Shown in pieces: positions 8,407 to 17,744 of a DNA stretch of 64,000 nt. The stretch lies in the NCBI GenBank assembly GCA_017308235.1, contig JAFKFL010000009.1, forward strand, positions 62,001 through 126,000, written 5' to 3'. Position 1 is the first letter of the stretch. Each line of letters opens with the position of its first letter. Below the pieces are notes generated by a model, which saw only the letters and a list, made by a program, of their open reading frames with translations, had not been told where the DNA came from and did not search any database. The DNA is from Alphaproteobacteria bacterium. GTDB taxonomy: Bacteria; Pseudomonadota; Alphaproteobacteria; Reyranellales; Reyranellaceae. A program made the translations under genes and the position numbers.

Positions 8407-9663
8407 ATGCTGATTGAGCGTCGCAAATTAGGAAAATTGGCCGTGGCCGGCGCCGCCGCAGGCCTTGCCGGCCGGGCCTGGGCCGATACCAAGCCCTTCA
8501 CGATCGGCTTCGGCATGGCGCTGACCGGCAGCCTCGCGCCCAACGGCAAGTCGGCACTACTCGGCATGCAGATCTGGGAAGAGGATATCAACGCGCGTGG
8601 CGGCCTGCTCGGTCGACCGGTGAAGCTCGTCTATTACGACGATGCCTCCAATCCATCGAACGTTCCGGGCATCTACACCAAGCTTCTCGACGTCGACAAG
8701 GTCGACATCGTCACGAGCGGTTACGCGACCAACATGATCGCGCCGGCCATGCCGGTCGTCATGCAGCACGACCGGACCTTCTTCTCGCTGCTGGGACTGG
8801 CCGTGAATTCGGAGTTCCACTACCCGCGCTACTTCTCGGTCACGCCGACCGGTGGACCGAACCCCAAGCGCGCTTTCTCCGATGCCTTCTTCGGCGTCGC
8901 CATGGAACAGACCCCCAAGCCGCAGACGCTGGCCATCACCGGCGCCGACGCCGAGTTCCCGCGCAACGCGCTCGACGGCGTGCGTGTCACCGCCAAAGAG
9001 CTCGGCCTCAAGATCGTCTATGACAAGACCTACCCGCCCAATACGCCCGACTACACGCCCGTCGTGCGCGCCGTGGCCGCCACCAACCCGGACATCTACT
9101 TCTCCGCGTCCTATCCGGCCGATACGGTGGGTATCATTCGCGCCGCGCACGAGGTCGGCTTCAAGCCCAAGCTGTTCGGCGGCGGCATGGTCGGTCTGCA
9201 GGCGACAGCCATCAAGACGCAGCTCGGATCGCTGCTCAACGGCATCGTGACCTACGATTTCTGGTTGCCCTGGGCAGGCTTCGCAACCGACGAGGGCCGC
9301 GCGCTCATCAAAAAGTACCAGACGCGAGCGGCCGCTGCCGGCGTCGATCTGCTCGGCTACTACATGCCGCCGTTCGGCTATGCGCTCTGCCAGATCGTGG
9401 AACAGGCGGTGACCGCGACCAAAGGCACCAACGACGACAAGCTCGCCGAGTACGCACGCAAGACGACCTTCAAGACGGTGGCCGGCGAGATCAAGTTCAA
9501 CGCCGAGGGCGAATGGGCCGAATCTCAGGTCATGGCGGTGCAGTTCCAGGGCGTTTCCGGCAACGACGTTGACCAGTTCCGCGACCCCAAGACCGAAGTG
9601 ATCCTGTGGCCCAAGAAATACGCCACGGGCAAGCTCGTCTATCCGTATGATCCCAAGAAGTAA
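8407..9663 (+). CDS. Periplasmic substrate-binding protein of a Liv-type (HAAT) ABC importer
   Basis: The 418-residue protein starts with a signal peptide (GKLAVAGAAAGLAGRAWADT, cleavage after AWA, residue about 26). It continues with the type I periplasmic binding fold typical of LivK/AmiC relatives: TIGFGMALTGSLAPNGKS, INARGGLLGRPVKLVYYDDA and NPDIYFSASYPADTVGIIRA. GGGAGGG lies seven bases upstream of the ATG. The cognate membrane and ATPase genes are probably livFGMH at 13.2-16.5 kb, beyond a drug-efflux module. The ligand is unknown; such proteins bind branched amino acids, amides, ureas or aromatic acids. Confidence 0.88.
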   Translation: MLIERRKLGKLAVAGAAAGLAGRAWADTKPFTIGFGMALTGSLAPNGKSALLGMQIWEEDINARGGLLGRPVKLVYYDDASNPSNVPGIYTKLLDVDKVDIVTSGYATNMIAPAMPVVMQHDRTFFSLLGLAVNSEFHYPRYFSVTPTGGPNPKRAFSDAFFGVAMEQTPKPQTLAITGADAEFPRNALDGVRVTAKELGLKIVYDKTYPPNTPDYTPVVRAVAATNPDIYFSASYPADTVGIIRAAHEVGFKPKLFGGGMVGLQATAIKTQLGSLLNGIVTYDFWLPWAGFATDEGRALIKKYQTRAAAAGVDLLGYYMPPFGYALCQIVEQAVTATKGTNDDKLAEYARKTTFKTVAGEIKFNAEGEWAESQVMAVQFQGVSGNDVDQFRDPKTEVILWPKKYATGKLVYPYDPKK

Positions 9664-9706
9664 GCCAGAGCCCCGGCTAGGGGCTTGAATCGACATGCTT
9701 TTCTAA

Positions 9707-9733
9707 GGCCGCCGCGATCTCGATCCGGCGGCC
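9707..9733 (+). terminator. Possible terminator hairpin after the binding-protein gene
   Basis: GGCCGCCG and CGGCGGCC form a perfect 8-bp stem around an 11-base loop, followed by AATTTGT rather than a proper T-run. A smaller 6-bp hairpin (AGCCCC/GGGGCT) lies just upstream at 9669-9685. Both lie in the gap between the binding-protein gene and tetR. Confidence 0.35.
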
Positions 9734-9767
9734 AATTTGTCACGGCAACTCGTCAAGTTTGACTCCA

Positions 9768-9793
9768 TTAATTACTGACCAGAAGGTAATTTA
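9768..9793. promoter_or_regulatory. Inverted repeat upstream of tetR, candidate operator
   Basis: TTAATTAC and GTAATTTA are inverted with a 10-base spacer and one mismatch, ending four bases before the tetR ATG. TetR-family repressors commonly bind such sites to control their own gene and adjacent efflux genes; binding here is inferred. Confidence 0.4.
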
Positions 9794-9797
9794 CGGG

Positions 9798-10502
9798 ATG
9801 TCACAGCTCCATTCCGATCGTTCGCCCGCAGTGCCTCCGTCCCGGATACGGCGGCGGCGCAAGGAGGCGCGCCCGGGCGAAATCGCGACGGCGGCGCTCG
9901 CGTGCTTTGCCGAACGCGGTTTTGCCGCCACGCGCCTGGAGGAAGTCGCCAAGCGGGCCGGCATCACCAAAGGAACGCTCTACCTCTACTTCCCGAACAA
10001 GGAAGAGCTGTTCAAGGCAGTGGTGCGCCAGTCGATCGTGCCCAACCTGATCAGCAGCGAGGCGTTGGTCGACGAAACCCGCGAACCTGCGCCCGTCGTT
10101 TTGGCGCAGCTTGTTGCCAGATGGTCGACCGTGTTGACCAAGCCATCAAGCGCCCTCTCGAAGATCGTCATCGCCGAGTCGGGCAACTTCCCCGACATCA
10201 CACGCTTCTACCTCGAAGAGGTTGTCCATCGCGGCATGAGCCTGTTCCGGCGCGTCCTGCAGGCGGGCGTGGAGAGCGGCGAGTTCCGCCCAATGGATAT
10301 CGAGAACACGGTCCGCTGCGTCGTGGCGCCGCTCGTCGTCGGCATGCTCTGGCAGCATTCCTTCGGACCGATCGAAGGGCGTCCCCTCGACGTCGACGGG
10401 CTGCGCAGCGCGCTGCTCCAGCTCCTGTTGCCAGGCCTTGCGCCGGACCGCGAACACAACGGGACGGCAGTCGCAGCGCCACTCGCGGAGGCTGACAAAT
10501 GA
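9798..10502 (+). CDS. TetR/AcrR family transcriptional regulator
   Basis: The 234-residue protein has a classic TetR helix-turn-helix at residues about 20-65: IATAALACFAERGFAATRLE then KRAGITKGTLYLYFPNKEEL. A ligand-binding C-terminal domain of about 150 residues follows. Its stop overlaps the emrA start (ATGA), so it is the first gene of a tetR-emrA-emrB operon and very likely represses it. I chose the ATG at 9798; a TTG 39 bases earlier keeps the frame but would overlap the inverted repeat. Confidence 0.9.
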   Translation: MSQLHSDRSPAVPPSRIRRRRKEARPGEIATAALACFAERGFAATRLEEVAKRAGITKGTLYLYFPNKEELFKAVVRQSIVPNLISSEALVDETREPAPVVLAQLVARWSTVLTKPSSALSKIVIAESGNFPDITRFYLEEVVHRGMSLFRRVLQAGVESGEFRPMDIENTVRCVVAPLVVGMLWQHSFGPIEGRPLDVDGLRSALLQLLLPGLAPDREHNGTAVAAPLAEADK

Positions 10503-11608
10503 GCCCCTACGAAACCGAGACGGCCGAACGGCCGGTCTCCGCCGCTCCGGCTGTTACCGATCCTCTCCTTCCCAAGCCCAAGCTGAAGAAGCGCCGTCGC
10601 CGCGTGCCCTTCCTGCTCCTGGCGGTCGTCTTCGGCGCCGCGTTGATCGGCGGCGTGGTCTGGTGGCTCCAGGCGCGCCAGTGGGAATCGACCGACGATG
10701 CGTTTGTCGATGTGCATTTGGTGCAGGTCGCACCCCAGGTCGCCGGCCGTGTCGTGCGCGTGCTGGTCGACGACAACCAGTTGGTGAAAGCAGGCGACGT
10801 CCTGATCGAGGTCGACCCGGCGAATTTCCAGGCGAGCCTCGATCAGGCCGTGGCCACCCAGGCGAACGCCGCCGCGAGCCTGGCCCAAGCCAAAGCGCAG
10901 CAGGCGGTCAACCAGGCGAATGCGGAGCAGTCTCTCGCCCAGATTGGTGTCGCGAAGGCCAATGCAGATGTCGCCCAAATCCAGCTGAAGCGCGACCAGG
11001 CGCAGGCCGCGGCAAAGGCGATTTCGAGCCAGCAGCTCGACAACTCGACCGCGAATGCGCAGAGCTCGGCGGCCAGCCTGTCGGCGGCGCAAAAGAAACA
11101 TGCCTCCGACGAGGCCCTGCTCGATGTCACGGAAAGCCAGATCGCGGCCGCCAAAGCGAACCTCGAGGGCGCCAAGGCGCAAGTCGAGCAGGCGCGACTC
11201 AACCTTTCATATACAAAAATCGTCGCGCCCGAGGCGGGACGCGTTGCGCGCAAGAACGTCGCGCCCGGCGACTATGTGCAGGTCGGGCAAAACCTGATGG
11301 CGCTGGTGCCACCGCGCGTCTGGGTCACCGCCAACTTCAAGGAAACGCAACTCGCCCTGATGCACGTGGGCCAGCCCGTCGAGATCGAGATCGATGCCTA
11401 TCCCGGCCAGGTCTTCAAAGGGCACGTCGACAGCTTCCAGCCGGGCAGCGGCGCCGCCTTCAGCCTGCTGCCGCCGGAGAATGCGACCGGCAATTACGTC
11501 AAGGTCGTGCAGCGCGTGCCGGTGAAGATCGTGTTCGACGACCTTCCCGATCCACAGCGGCCGCTTGGTCCCGGCATGTCGGTCGTGCCGAGCGTCAAGG
11601 TCCGGTGA
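10499..11608 (+). CDS. emrA: HlyD/EmrA-type membrane fusion protein of a multidrug efflux pump
   Basis: The 369-residue protein has one N-terminal membrane anchor (residues about 38-58, FLLLAVVFGAALIGGVVWWL). A biotinyl-lipoyl half-motif (STDDAFVDVHLVQVAPQVAG) and a long Ala/Gln-rich coiled coil (residues about 110-225) follow. The second half-motif is YTKIVAPEAGRVARKNVAPG, then a beta-barrel with WVTANFKETQL. This is the layout of EmrA, which links the inner-membrane exporter to an outer-membrane channel. It overlaps tetR upstream and ends seven bases before emrB. No TolC gene is nearby. Confidence 0.92.
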   Translation: MSPYETETAERPVSAAPAVTDPLLPKPKLKKRRRRVPFLLLAVVFGAALIGGVVWWLQARQWESTDDAFVDVHLVQVAPQVAGRVVRVLVDDNQLVKAGDVLIEVDPANFQASLDQAVATQANAAASLAQAKAQQAVNQANAEQSLAQIGVAKANADVAQIQLKRDQAQAAAKAISSQQLDNSTANAQSSAASLSAAQKKHASDEALLDVTESQIAAAKANLEGAKAQVEQARLNLSYTKIVAPEAGRVARKNVAPGDYVQVGQNLMALVPPRVWVTANFKETQLALMHVGQPVEIEIDAYPGQVFKGHVDSFQPGSGAAFSLLPPENATGNYVKVVQRVPVKIVFDDLPDPQRPLGPGMSVVPSVKVR

Positions 11609-11615
11609 GCGGGCG

Positions 11616-13211
11616 ATGACGAGCCAGGCTGCCGCGGCGGTGCCCGATGCGCCCAAGGCGGCCCCTTGGGTCATCGCGCCGATCGTCGGGCTGGCCGCCT
11701 TCATGGAGGTGCTCGACATCTCCATCGCCAACGTCGCCTTGCAGCACATCGCCGGCAACCTGTCGGCAAGCCAGGACCAATCGACCTGGGTCCTGACCTC
11801 CTATCTCGCCGCGAATGCCATCGTCCTGCCGATGAGCGGCTGGATCGCTTCCACCATCGGCCGCCGCCGCTACTTCCTTGGCTGCATCATCGGCTTCAGC
11901 ATCACTTCCTTGCTCTGCGGCCTCGCCCCCAACCTCGAACTGCTCATCCTTTTTCGTGCCCTGCAGGGCGCGACCGGCGGCGGGCTGCAGCCCAATGCCC
12001 AGGCGATCCTGGCCGACGCCTTCCCGCCGAACAAACGCGGCCAGGCGTTCGCCGCCTTCGGCATCGCCGTCATCGTGGCGCCGGTGATCGGCCCGACCGT
12101 CGGCGGCTGGATCACCGACAGCTTCTCCTGGCGCTGGGTATTCCTGTTGAACGTGCCTGTCGGCGTGATTGTCTCGCTCCTGGCGGCGCGGGTGGTCGTC
12201 GATCCGCCCGAGCGGACAGCGGCCCGCCTTGCCCAGCTCGTGCGCGGCGTACGCTTTGACTACATCGGCTTCGCACTGCTGGTCGTCGGCATGTGCTCGC
12301 TCCAGGTGGTGCTCGACAAGGGACAGCAAAACGACTGGTGGGCGTCTTCCCTCATCCTCGATCTTGGTATCGCCGCGGTGGTGAGCCTCGTCGCCTTCGT
12401 CGTCTGGGAACTCAATCGCGATGACCCGGTGGTCGACCTGCGGCTGCTCAAGAACCCGAACTTCGCGATCGGCAGTCTCCTGATGTTCATGCTGGGGTTC
12501 ATCCTGAACAGCAGCACGGTCCTGTTGCCGCAATTCGTCCAGGCCCTGATGGGCTATACCGCGACCGATGCCGGACTGGTCCTCTCACCAGGTGGACTGG
12601 CGGCAATGTTCATGATGCCGATCGTCGGGAACCTGATTAATCGGGTCGACGCCCGCTGGCTGATTGCGACCGGCCTCGCCACGACCGCGTTCGGCCTCTT
12701 CTACATGACGCGCTTCTATCTCGACGTCGACTACAACACCTTCGCCTGGGCGCGGATCTACCAGTCGGTCGGGCTTGCCTTCCTCTTCATCCCGATCAAC
12801 ACGGTTGCCTTCATCGGCGTGCCGCTGGCCAAGAACAACGATGCCTCGGCGCTCATCAACATGATGCGCAATCTCGGCGGCAGCTTCGGCATCTCGCTCG
12901 CCATCACGCTGCTCGCGCGCCGTCAGCAATATCACCAGAGCGTGCTCGTCGAGCACGTCGGCTCCTACAGCAGCCAGTATCACGACACGATCCAGCGGCT
13001 GCAGCAGGCGTTCCTCGCCCGTTCGTCCAGCACCGTCGATGCCCTCCATCATGCGCAGGCCATGGTCTATGCCATGGTCCAGAAGCAGGCCGCGCTCCTC
13101 TCCTACATCGATACCTTCTGGGTGCTGGCCATCGGGTTCACGGCGCTGGTGCCGCTGATCTTCCTGCTGCGCAAGCCTACGCCGGGTGCGGGTGGGCCGG
13201 CAGGACACTGA
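11616..13211 (+). CDS. emrB: DHA2-family MFS drug efflux transporter, EmrB-type (14 TM)
   Basis: The 531-residue protein is rich in membrane segments. It has the DHA2 signatures LDISIANVALQHIAGNL (motif D1 region, residues about 30-46), LPMSGWIASTIGRRRYF (motif A) and IVAPVIGPTVGGWITD (motif C). Fourteen helices are expected for this family. With EmrA it would export hydrophobic toxic compounds across both membranes by proton antiport. The start at 11616 lies seven bases after the emrA stop, with only a weak ribosome-binding site, as expected for coupled translation. It converges with livF three bases beyond its stop. Confidence 0.92.
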   Translation: MTSQAAAAVPDAPKAAPWVIAPIVGLAAFMEVLDISIANVALQHIAGNLSASQDQSTWVLTSYLAANAIVLPMSGWIASTIGRRRYFLGCIIGFSITSLLCGLAPNLELLILFRALQGATGGGLQPNAQAILADAFPPNKRGQAFAAFGIAVIVAPVIGPTVGGWITDSFSWRWVFLLNVPVGVIVSLLAARVVVDPPERTAARLAQLVRGVRFDYIGFALLVVGMCSLQVVLDKGQQNDWWASSLILDLGIAAVVSLVAFVVWELNRDDPVVDLRLLKNPNFAIGSLLMFMLGFILNSSTVLLPQFVQALMGYTATDAGLVLSPGGLAAMFMMPIVGNLINRVDARWLIATGLATTAFGLFYMTRFYLDVDYNTFAWARIYQSVGLAFLFIPINTVAFIGVPLAKNNDASALINMMRNLGGSFGISLAITLLARRQQYHQSVLVEHVGSYSSQYHDTIQRLQQAFLARSSSTVDALHHAQAMVYAMVQKQAALLSYIDTFWVLAIGFTALVPLIFLLRKPTPGAGGPAGH

Positions 13212-13214
13212 TCC

Positions 13215-13946
13215 TCAGGCGCCGAGATAGAATTCCCGGATCAGCTCGTTGTTGTTTAGCGCTTCTGCCGACTCGCCCTCGAAGGCGATGCGGCCATGCA
13301 CGATCACGTAGCCGCGGTCGGCGATGCGAACGGCCTGGGTGAAGTTCTGCTCGGCCATCAGCACGGTAAGATTGAAACCTTCCTTCAGCTCTTTGATCTT
13401 GTCGATGGTGCGGCTCACCAGCAGCGGCGCCAAGCCGACCGACGGCTCGTCGATCAGCAGGATGCGCGGCGAAGACATCAGCGCGCGGGCGAGCGCCAGC
13501 ATCTGTTGCTCGCCGCCGCTCATGCTGCCGGCAAGCTGACGCGCCCTCTCCTTCAGCCGGGGAAAAGTCTCGAAACAGAAGTCGAGATTGCGCGCGATGG
13601 CCGAACGCGCGGTCGGCCGATAGGCGCCGAGTAGCAGGTTCTCGGTCACCGTCTGCTTGGGAAACAGCCGCCGTCCCTCGGGCACGAAGGCGATGCCGAG
13701 ATCGACGATCTCCTCCGTCGAGCGGCCCACTAGTTCGTGCGTCGCGTCGTCGATCGTGGCCGTGATCCGCCCCGCCGACGGCCGCACGATGCCCATGATC
13801 GATTTCATGAGCGTCGACTTGCCGTTGCCGTTGGTGCCGAGCAGCGCCACCGTCTCGCCGGCGCCGACTGTGAGCGAAACGTCTTCCAACACGCGAACGG
13901 CACCATAGCCCGCGTCGACATTGGCCAGAGTCAAGCTACTCGCCAA
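13215..13946 (-). CDS. livF: Liv-type ABC importer ATP-binding protein LivF
   Basis: The 243-residue ATPase has Walker A LLGTNGNGKSTLMKSI near residue 35, the LivF signature SMSGGEQQMLALARAL and Walker B ILLIDEPSVGLAPLL. QQMLALARALM followed by the PSVGLAP region marks the LivF rather than the LivG subgroup. The start appears to be a TTG overlapping the end of livG by 11 bases. It is the last gene of the livH-livM-livG-livF transcript and powers import of the ligand caught by a periplasmic binding protein. Confidence 0.9.
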   Translation of the reverse strand: MASSLTLANVDAGYGAVRVLEDVSLTVGAGETVALLGTNGNGKSTLMKSIMGIVRPSAGRITATIDDATHELVGRSTEEIVDLGIAFVPEGRRLFPKQTVTENLLLGAYRPTARSAIARNLDFCFETFPRLKERARQLAGSMSGGEQQMLALARALMSSPRILLIDEPSVGLAPLLVSRTIDKIKELKEGFNLTVLMAEQNFTQAVRIADRGYVIVHGRIAFEGESAEALNNNELIREFYLGA

Positions 13947-14670
13947 GGTAAGCCCTCACGACTTCTGCGTCGCGCACGACGTCGGCTGGCTTGCCGTCGG
14001 CGATCTTGCGGCCAGCAACCAGCACCGCAAGCCGCTGGGAGAACTGCATCACCGCCCGCATGATGTGCTCGATCATGATCACGGTCACGCCCTGGCCGTT
14101 CAGCCGGAACAGGAGCGCGATGATCTCGTCGATCTCGGCGTGCGAGAGGCCAGCCATCACCTCGTCGGCAAACAGGAGCTTGGGCTGGGCGGCCATGGCG
14201 CGTGCCAGCTCGAGCTTGCGCATCTCGATCTGGGTCAGGTCGCGTGGCAGGCGATGCGCCTTGTCGGCAAGCCCTACCTCGGCCAGCAGATCGCGGCACC
14301 GCGCATCGATCGCCGGGCCGGCAAGACCGCCCTCGCCACGCGCATTGACGGCATAGAGGATGGGAATGCGCAGGTTCTCGGCCAGCGACAGCGTACCGAA
14401 CGGCCGCGGCAGCTGGAAGCTGCGGGCGAGACCGCCACGCGTGCGTTGATGGGCCGCCAGCCCATCCAGCGGCTTGCCGCCAAAGCGCACGCTGCCGAGG
14501 TCGTGGCGCAGGGTCCCGCAGATGCAGTTCACCAGCGTCGACTTGCCCGATCCGTTGGGACCGATCAGGCCGAGCCGTTCGCCCTCCTGCACGTCGAGAT
14601 CGATCGCCTGCAGCGCGGTGAAGCCGCCGAACCGCTTGCCCAGGCCCGAGATCTGCAGGAGCGGTGTCAT
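13936..14670 (-). CDS. livG: Liv-type ABC importer ATP-binding protein LivG
   Basis: The 244-residue ATPase has Walker A GLIGPNGSGKSTLVNCI, the LivG-type Q-loop region RGGLARSFQLPRPFGTLSLA and Walker B LLFADEVMAGLSHAEID. The C-terminal GKPADVVRDAEVVRAYLGE tail is the usual LivG ending. It overlaps livM by four bases (ATGA) and livF by 11. The signature loop is RDLTQIEMRKLELARAM, divergent from the LSGGQ consensus as is common in LivG. Confidence 0.9.
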   Translation of the reverse strand: MTPLLQISGLGKRFGGFTALQAIDLDVQEGERLGLIGPNGSGKSTLVNCICGTLRHDLGSVRFGGKPLDGLAAHQRTRGGLARSFQLPRPFGTLSLAENLRIPILYAVNARGEGGLAGPAIDARCRDLLAEVGLADKAHRLPRDLTQIEMRKLELARAMAAQPKLLFADEVMAGLSHAEIDEIIALLFRLNGQGVTVIMIEHIMRAVMQFSQRLAVLVAGRKIADGKPADVVRDAEVVRAYLGE

Positions 14671-15605
14671 CGCCGCCTCCTCCGGAACAGGCCGACGATG
14701 CCTTCGGGCGCAAGGACCACGAACACCACCAGCAGGACGCCTGCTACAAGCACGTTCACTGCGGATGAGATCGTGACCCTGATGTATTCCTGCAGGCCGC
14801 CGACCAGGACCGCACCCACGACCGGCCCCAGCCAGCTCGACGTTCCGCCGATCAGCGGCATGGCGATCGCATTGACGGCATAGTTCAGGCTGAAGCCGGA
14901 GGACGGATCGAGGTAGGTGACATAGTAAGGCAGGGGCGCGCCGGCCATGCCCATGAAGCCGCCCGACAACACCGTCGCGATCAACTTAAGTCGGAGCGTC
15001 GGCACACCCGAGGCCTCAGCCGCCCCCTCGTCATCCCGAATGGCGGCAAAGCCGTAGCCCAGGGCCGAGTGCTCGATGGCCCGCGCCGTCGTCAGCGCGA
15101 TCACGCACAGTCCCAGCATGAGCAGGAACAGGTATTGGATGTAGTCGCCTCCGATCAGCGGCGCCACCCGGGGGCGCAACACATAGGCGCCGCGCGCGCC
15201 GCCCACGAAGTCCCAGTTGGTGATCAGGGTCTGCACCACAACGGCGAGCGCGAGTGTGGCGATCGAGAAGAACACGCCACGCAGGCGCAACGTCAGGTAG
15301 CCGGTCCCGAGGCCCACCAGGCCCGCCACGATCCCGCCCACCACCATCATGATCGGCAACGGGAGGCTGGGCACCAGCTTGTAGAGCACCACGCTTGAAT
15401 AAGCGCCGAGAGCAAAGAAAGCGGTGATGCCGAAATTCACGTAGCCGGTGTAGCCGCCCAGGATGTTCCAGGCCGTGCCGAGTACGATGTATTGCACGAC
15501 CACGTAAGCGGCAAAGAAGGCGTAACTGATATTCAGCCAGCGTCCGACCGCGAACAACGCGGCCGCCACGCAGACGAGCGCCAGCGCGAAGGGCACGCTG
15601 CCCAT
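14667..15605 (-). CDS. livM: Liv-type ABC importer permease LivM
   Basis: This is a hydrophobic permease of about 312 residues containing the LivM block NILGGYTGYVNFGITAFFAL and the EAA-like loop AIRDDEGAAEASGVPTLRLK. About ten membrane helices are likely. The ATG at 15605 has AAGGTGG about 11 bases upstream; a GTG at 15653 would add 16 residues and overlap livH less cleanly, so the start is not certain. It is the second gene of livHMGF. Confidence 0.88.
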   Translation of the reverse strand: MGSVPFALALVCVAAALFAVGRWLNISYAFFAAYVVVQYIVLGTAWNILGGYTGYVNFGITAFFALGAYSSVVLYKLVPSLPLPIMMVVGGIVAGLVGLGTGYLTLRLRGVFFSIATLALAVVVQTLITNWDFVGGARGAYVLRPRVAPLIGGDYIQYLFLLMLGLCVIALTTARAIEHSALGYGFAAIRDDEGAAEASGVPTLRLKLIATVLSGGFMGMAGAPLPYYVTYLDPSSGFSLNYAVNAIAMPLIGGTSSWLGPVVGAVLVGGLQEYIRVTISSAVNVLVAGVLLVVFVVLAPEGIVGLFRRRRR

Positions 15606-15633
15606 CCTGGGAGCAACCACCTTATCGGCGCCC

Positions 15634-16509
15634 TTATCGACCAAGGATACCACTGGGCCGCACCGCAAGCGTCACAAGGAGAACGCCGAACGACACGGCA
15701 GGCGCCCAGGACGGTCCGAAGAAGGTCGCGGTGAGACTCTCGACCACGCCCAGCGTGACCGCCGCGATCACCATGCCGGAGAAGCTGCCGAGTCCGCCCA
15801 GCACGCAGATCGCGAAAACGCGGCCGATATATTCGCGGCCGATCGACGGTTCGACCGGCTGGATGATGATCAGGATGGCGCCAGCGATCGCGGCAGTTGC
15901 GAAGGAGAGACCGAACGCCACGCGCTTGATCCGCGTCGGATTGGCCGCCATCAACCGCAGTGCGAGCTGGTCCTGCGCCACCGCCTCGATCGCCCGGCCG
16001 AGAAAGCTGCGCGACAGGAAGAGCTGAAGGCCCACCACCATGACCATCGAGACGAGAAAAGGCACGAACAGGCGAAGCGGCAGCTCGACCCAGCCGAGGT
16101 TGAGGCTCGGGCCGATATAGCGGGCCTGCACCAGCCGGTAGTCGACGCCGAAGATCAGGACCAACCCGACCTCGGTGATGAACAGCAGGCCGAAGAAGAA
16201 CGACAGGCCGCCCAGCGACTGGTCCTGCCGTCGCTCGAAGGCGATGTAGTAGATCTGATAGACGAGCGCGCCGAGCGCATAGAAGGCCGGGAGCGCGATC
16301 ACGGCCGCCAGGATGGGGTCCATCCCCAGCACCGTATTGGCAAAGTAGGCCACATAGGAGCCGAGCAGGATGAAGCCCGGATGCGCGATGTTCACGATGT
16401 CGAGCATGCCGAAGGAGATCGCGACGCCGATCGAGACAGCAGCGTAGAAACCGCCCAGCAACAACCCGGAAATCACCGCATTCAAGAGCAGATCGAGCGA
16501 GGCATCCAT
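15634..16509 (-). CDS. livH: Liv-type ABC importer permease LivH
   Basis: This is a 291-residue membrane protein with LivH landmarks: GLLLGGFYAAVSIGVAISFG then MLDIVNIAHPGFILLGSYVA at the N-terminus, and AVAQDQLALRLMAANPTRIK as the ATPase-coupling loop. FAICVLGGLGSFSGMVIAAV is the late conserved block. It is the first gene of the livHMGF run. The 192-base gap to the divergent LLM gene should hold its promoter, which I cannot resolve. Confidence 0.9.
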   Translation of the reverse strand: MDASLDLLLNAVISGLLLGGFYAAVSIGVAISFGMLDIVNIAHPGFILLGSYVAYFANTVLGMDPILAAVIALPAFYALGALVYQIYYIAFERRQDQSLGGLSFFFGLLFITEVGLVLIFGVDYRLVQARYIGPSLNLGWVELPLRLFVPFLVSMVMVVGLQLFLSRSFLGRAIEAVAQDQLALRLMAANPTRIKRVAFGLSFATAAIAGAILIIIQPVEPSIGREYIGRVFAICVLGGLGSFSGMVIAAVTLGVVESLTATFFGPSWAPAVSFGVLLVTLAVRPSGILGR

Positions 16510-16701
16510 GGGCCGGTCAATCCGCCAGCAAGGCAAACCGGCGGCGCGGCCGCTGCGACATTGGTCTTCCTCCCTCGCGTGGCGATTTTTCGCCTTCTCT
16601 TTCGCAGTCTGCGCCAGACCGGGGATCGTTGCCTAGTGCCGATTTACAGGATCGGTTAGGGTCGTTGCTTGACAGACGGAAGGGCGGCGAAGGAATTCGG
16701 A

Positions 16702-17691
16702 ATGCGGTTCGGACTGTTCGGCGGCGCCAGGACCAAGCGCAGCATCGGCCTCGAAGATAGCCAAGGTTACGAGAGCTTCATCGAATACGTGGTCGAGGCC
16801 GATCGGCTGGGCTTCGCCCAGCTCTTCATGGTCGAGCATCATTTCACCGGGCAGGGCCAGGTCTCCGCATCGATGACGGTGCTGGCGTATCTCGCTGCCC
16901 GGACTCGGAACATCCGCCTCGGCACCGCGGTCGTCGTGCTGCCCTGGCACAATCCAGTGCTGATCGCCGAGCAGGTCGCCACACTCGATCTGCTGACCGG
17001 CGGTCGGGTCGACTTCGGCGTTGGCAAGGGCTACCGCAAATCGGAGTTCGACGGCTTCTGCATTCCGATGGCGGAGGCAACCGAGCGCTTCGACGAGGCG
17101 ATGGAGATCATCCGCAAGGCCTGGACCACCGAGGGGCGCTTCAGCCACCACGGCAAGCGCTGGCGCTACGACAATATCGTGGTCGAGCCTGAGCCGTTGC
17201 AGCGCCCGCATCCGCCGCTCTGGCTGGCGGCCGGCAGCCACGACAGCATCCGCCGTGCGGCACGCGAGGGCTACAACCTGCTGCTCGACCAGCTCGCCCA
17301 GGTGAACCAGATCGTCGAGCGCATCGCGATCTTCCGGGAGGAATGCGAGCGCGTGGGCCGTTCCTACGATCCAGCCATGGTGGCGACGGCGCGCCCCCTG
17401 CAGATGATCCATCACGAGAGCGAGCGAGCGCAGGCCCTGGAAACGCGCAAACGCGTGCTGGCAACGATCGGCGATCTCGCACGCGACAAGCTTCCCGATC
17501 GGATCGAAGACGATACGGCCTCGCTGCTCGGCATGCCCGACGAAGTGATCGCCCGCCTGAAGGAACTTGAAGCCGGCGGCGCAACCAACATCCTGCTGGT
17601 CGATCCCAACGCTTCGGTCGCCAACCTGCGCGCCTTTGCCCGCGAAGTGATGCCCGCTTTCCGGTCGACGCAGCCGGCCAGCGCCGCGTAA
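16702..17691 (+). CDS. LLM-class flavin-dependent oxidoreductase (bacterial luciferase-like)
   Basis: The 329-residue TIM-barrel protein has the luciferase-family hallmarks LFMVEHHFTGQGQ and VDFGVGKGYRKSEFDGF. The EHHF motif is typical of FMNH2-dependent monooxygenases of the LuxA-like group. The F420-binding pattern seen in the Fgd of this same window (SDHFQPW, TSGKG) is missing, so I do not assign it to F420. The ATG at 16702 has AAGGA seven bases before it. It is followed by a GMC oxidoreductase after 53 bases, which suggests a small oxidative catabolic unit beside livHMGF. Confidence 0.82.
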   Translation: MRFGLFGGARTKRSIGLEDSQGYESFIEYVVEADRLGFAQLFMVEHHFTGQGQVSASMTVLAYLAARTRNIRLGTAVVVLPWHNPVLIAEQVATLDLLTGGRVDFGVGKGYRKSEFDGFCIPMAEATERFDEAMEIIRKAWTTEGRFSHHGKRWRYDNIVVEPEPLQRPHPPLWLAAGSHDSIRRAAREGYNLLLDQLAQVNQIVERIAIFREECERVGRSYDPAMVATARPLQMIHHESERAQALETRKRVLATIGDLARDKLPDRIEDDTASLLGMPDEVIARLKELEAGGATNILLVDPNASVANLRAFAREVMPAFRSTQPASAA

Positions 17692-17744
17692 ATCAAGAGC
17701 TGTATGAATCAAGACAAGAAGTTTGCCGGGAGGAATGACGTCGA

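Noticed and set aside
16702..17691. F420 dependence of the LLM oxidoreductase
   Set aside because: It has the EHHF pattern of FMN-type luciferase relatives and lacks the F420-binding pattern seen in the Fgd of this window.
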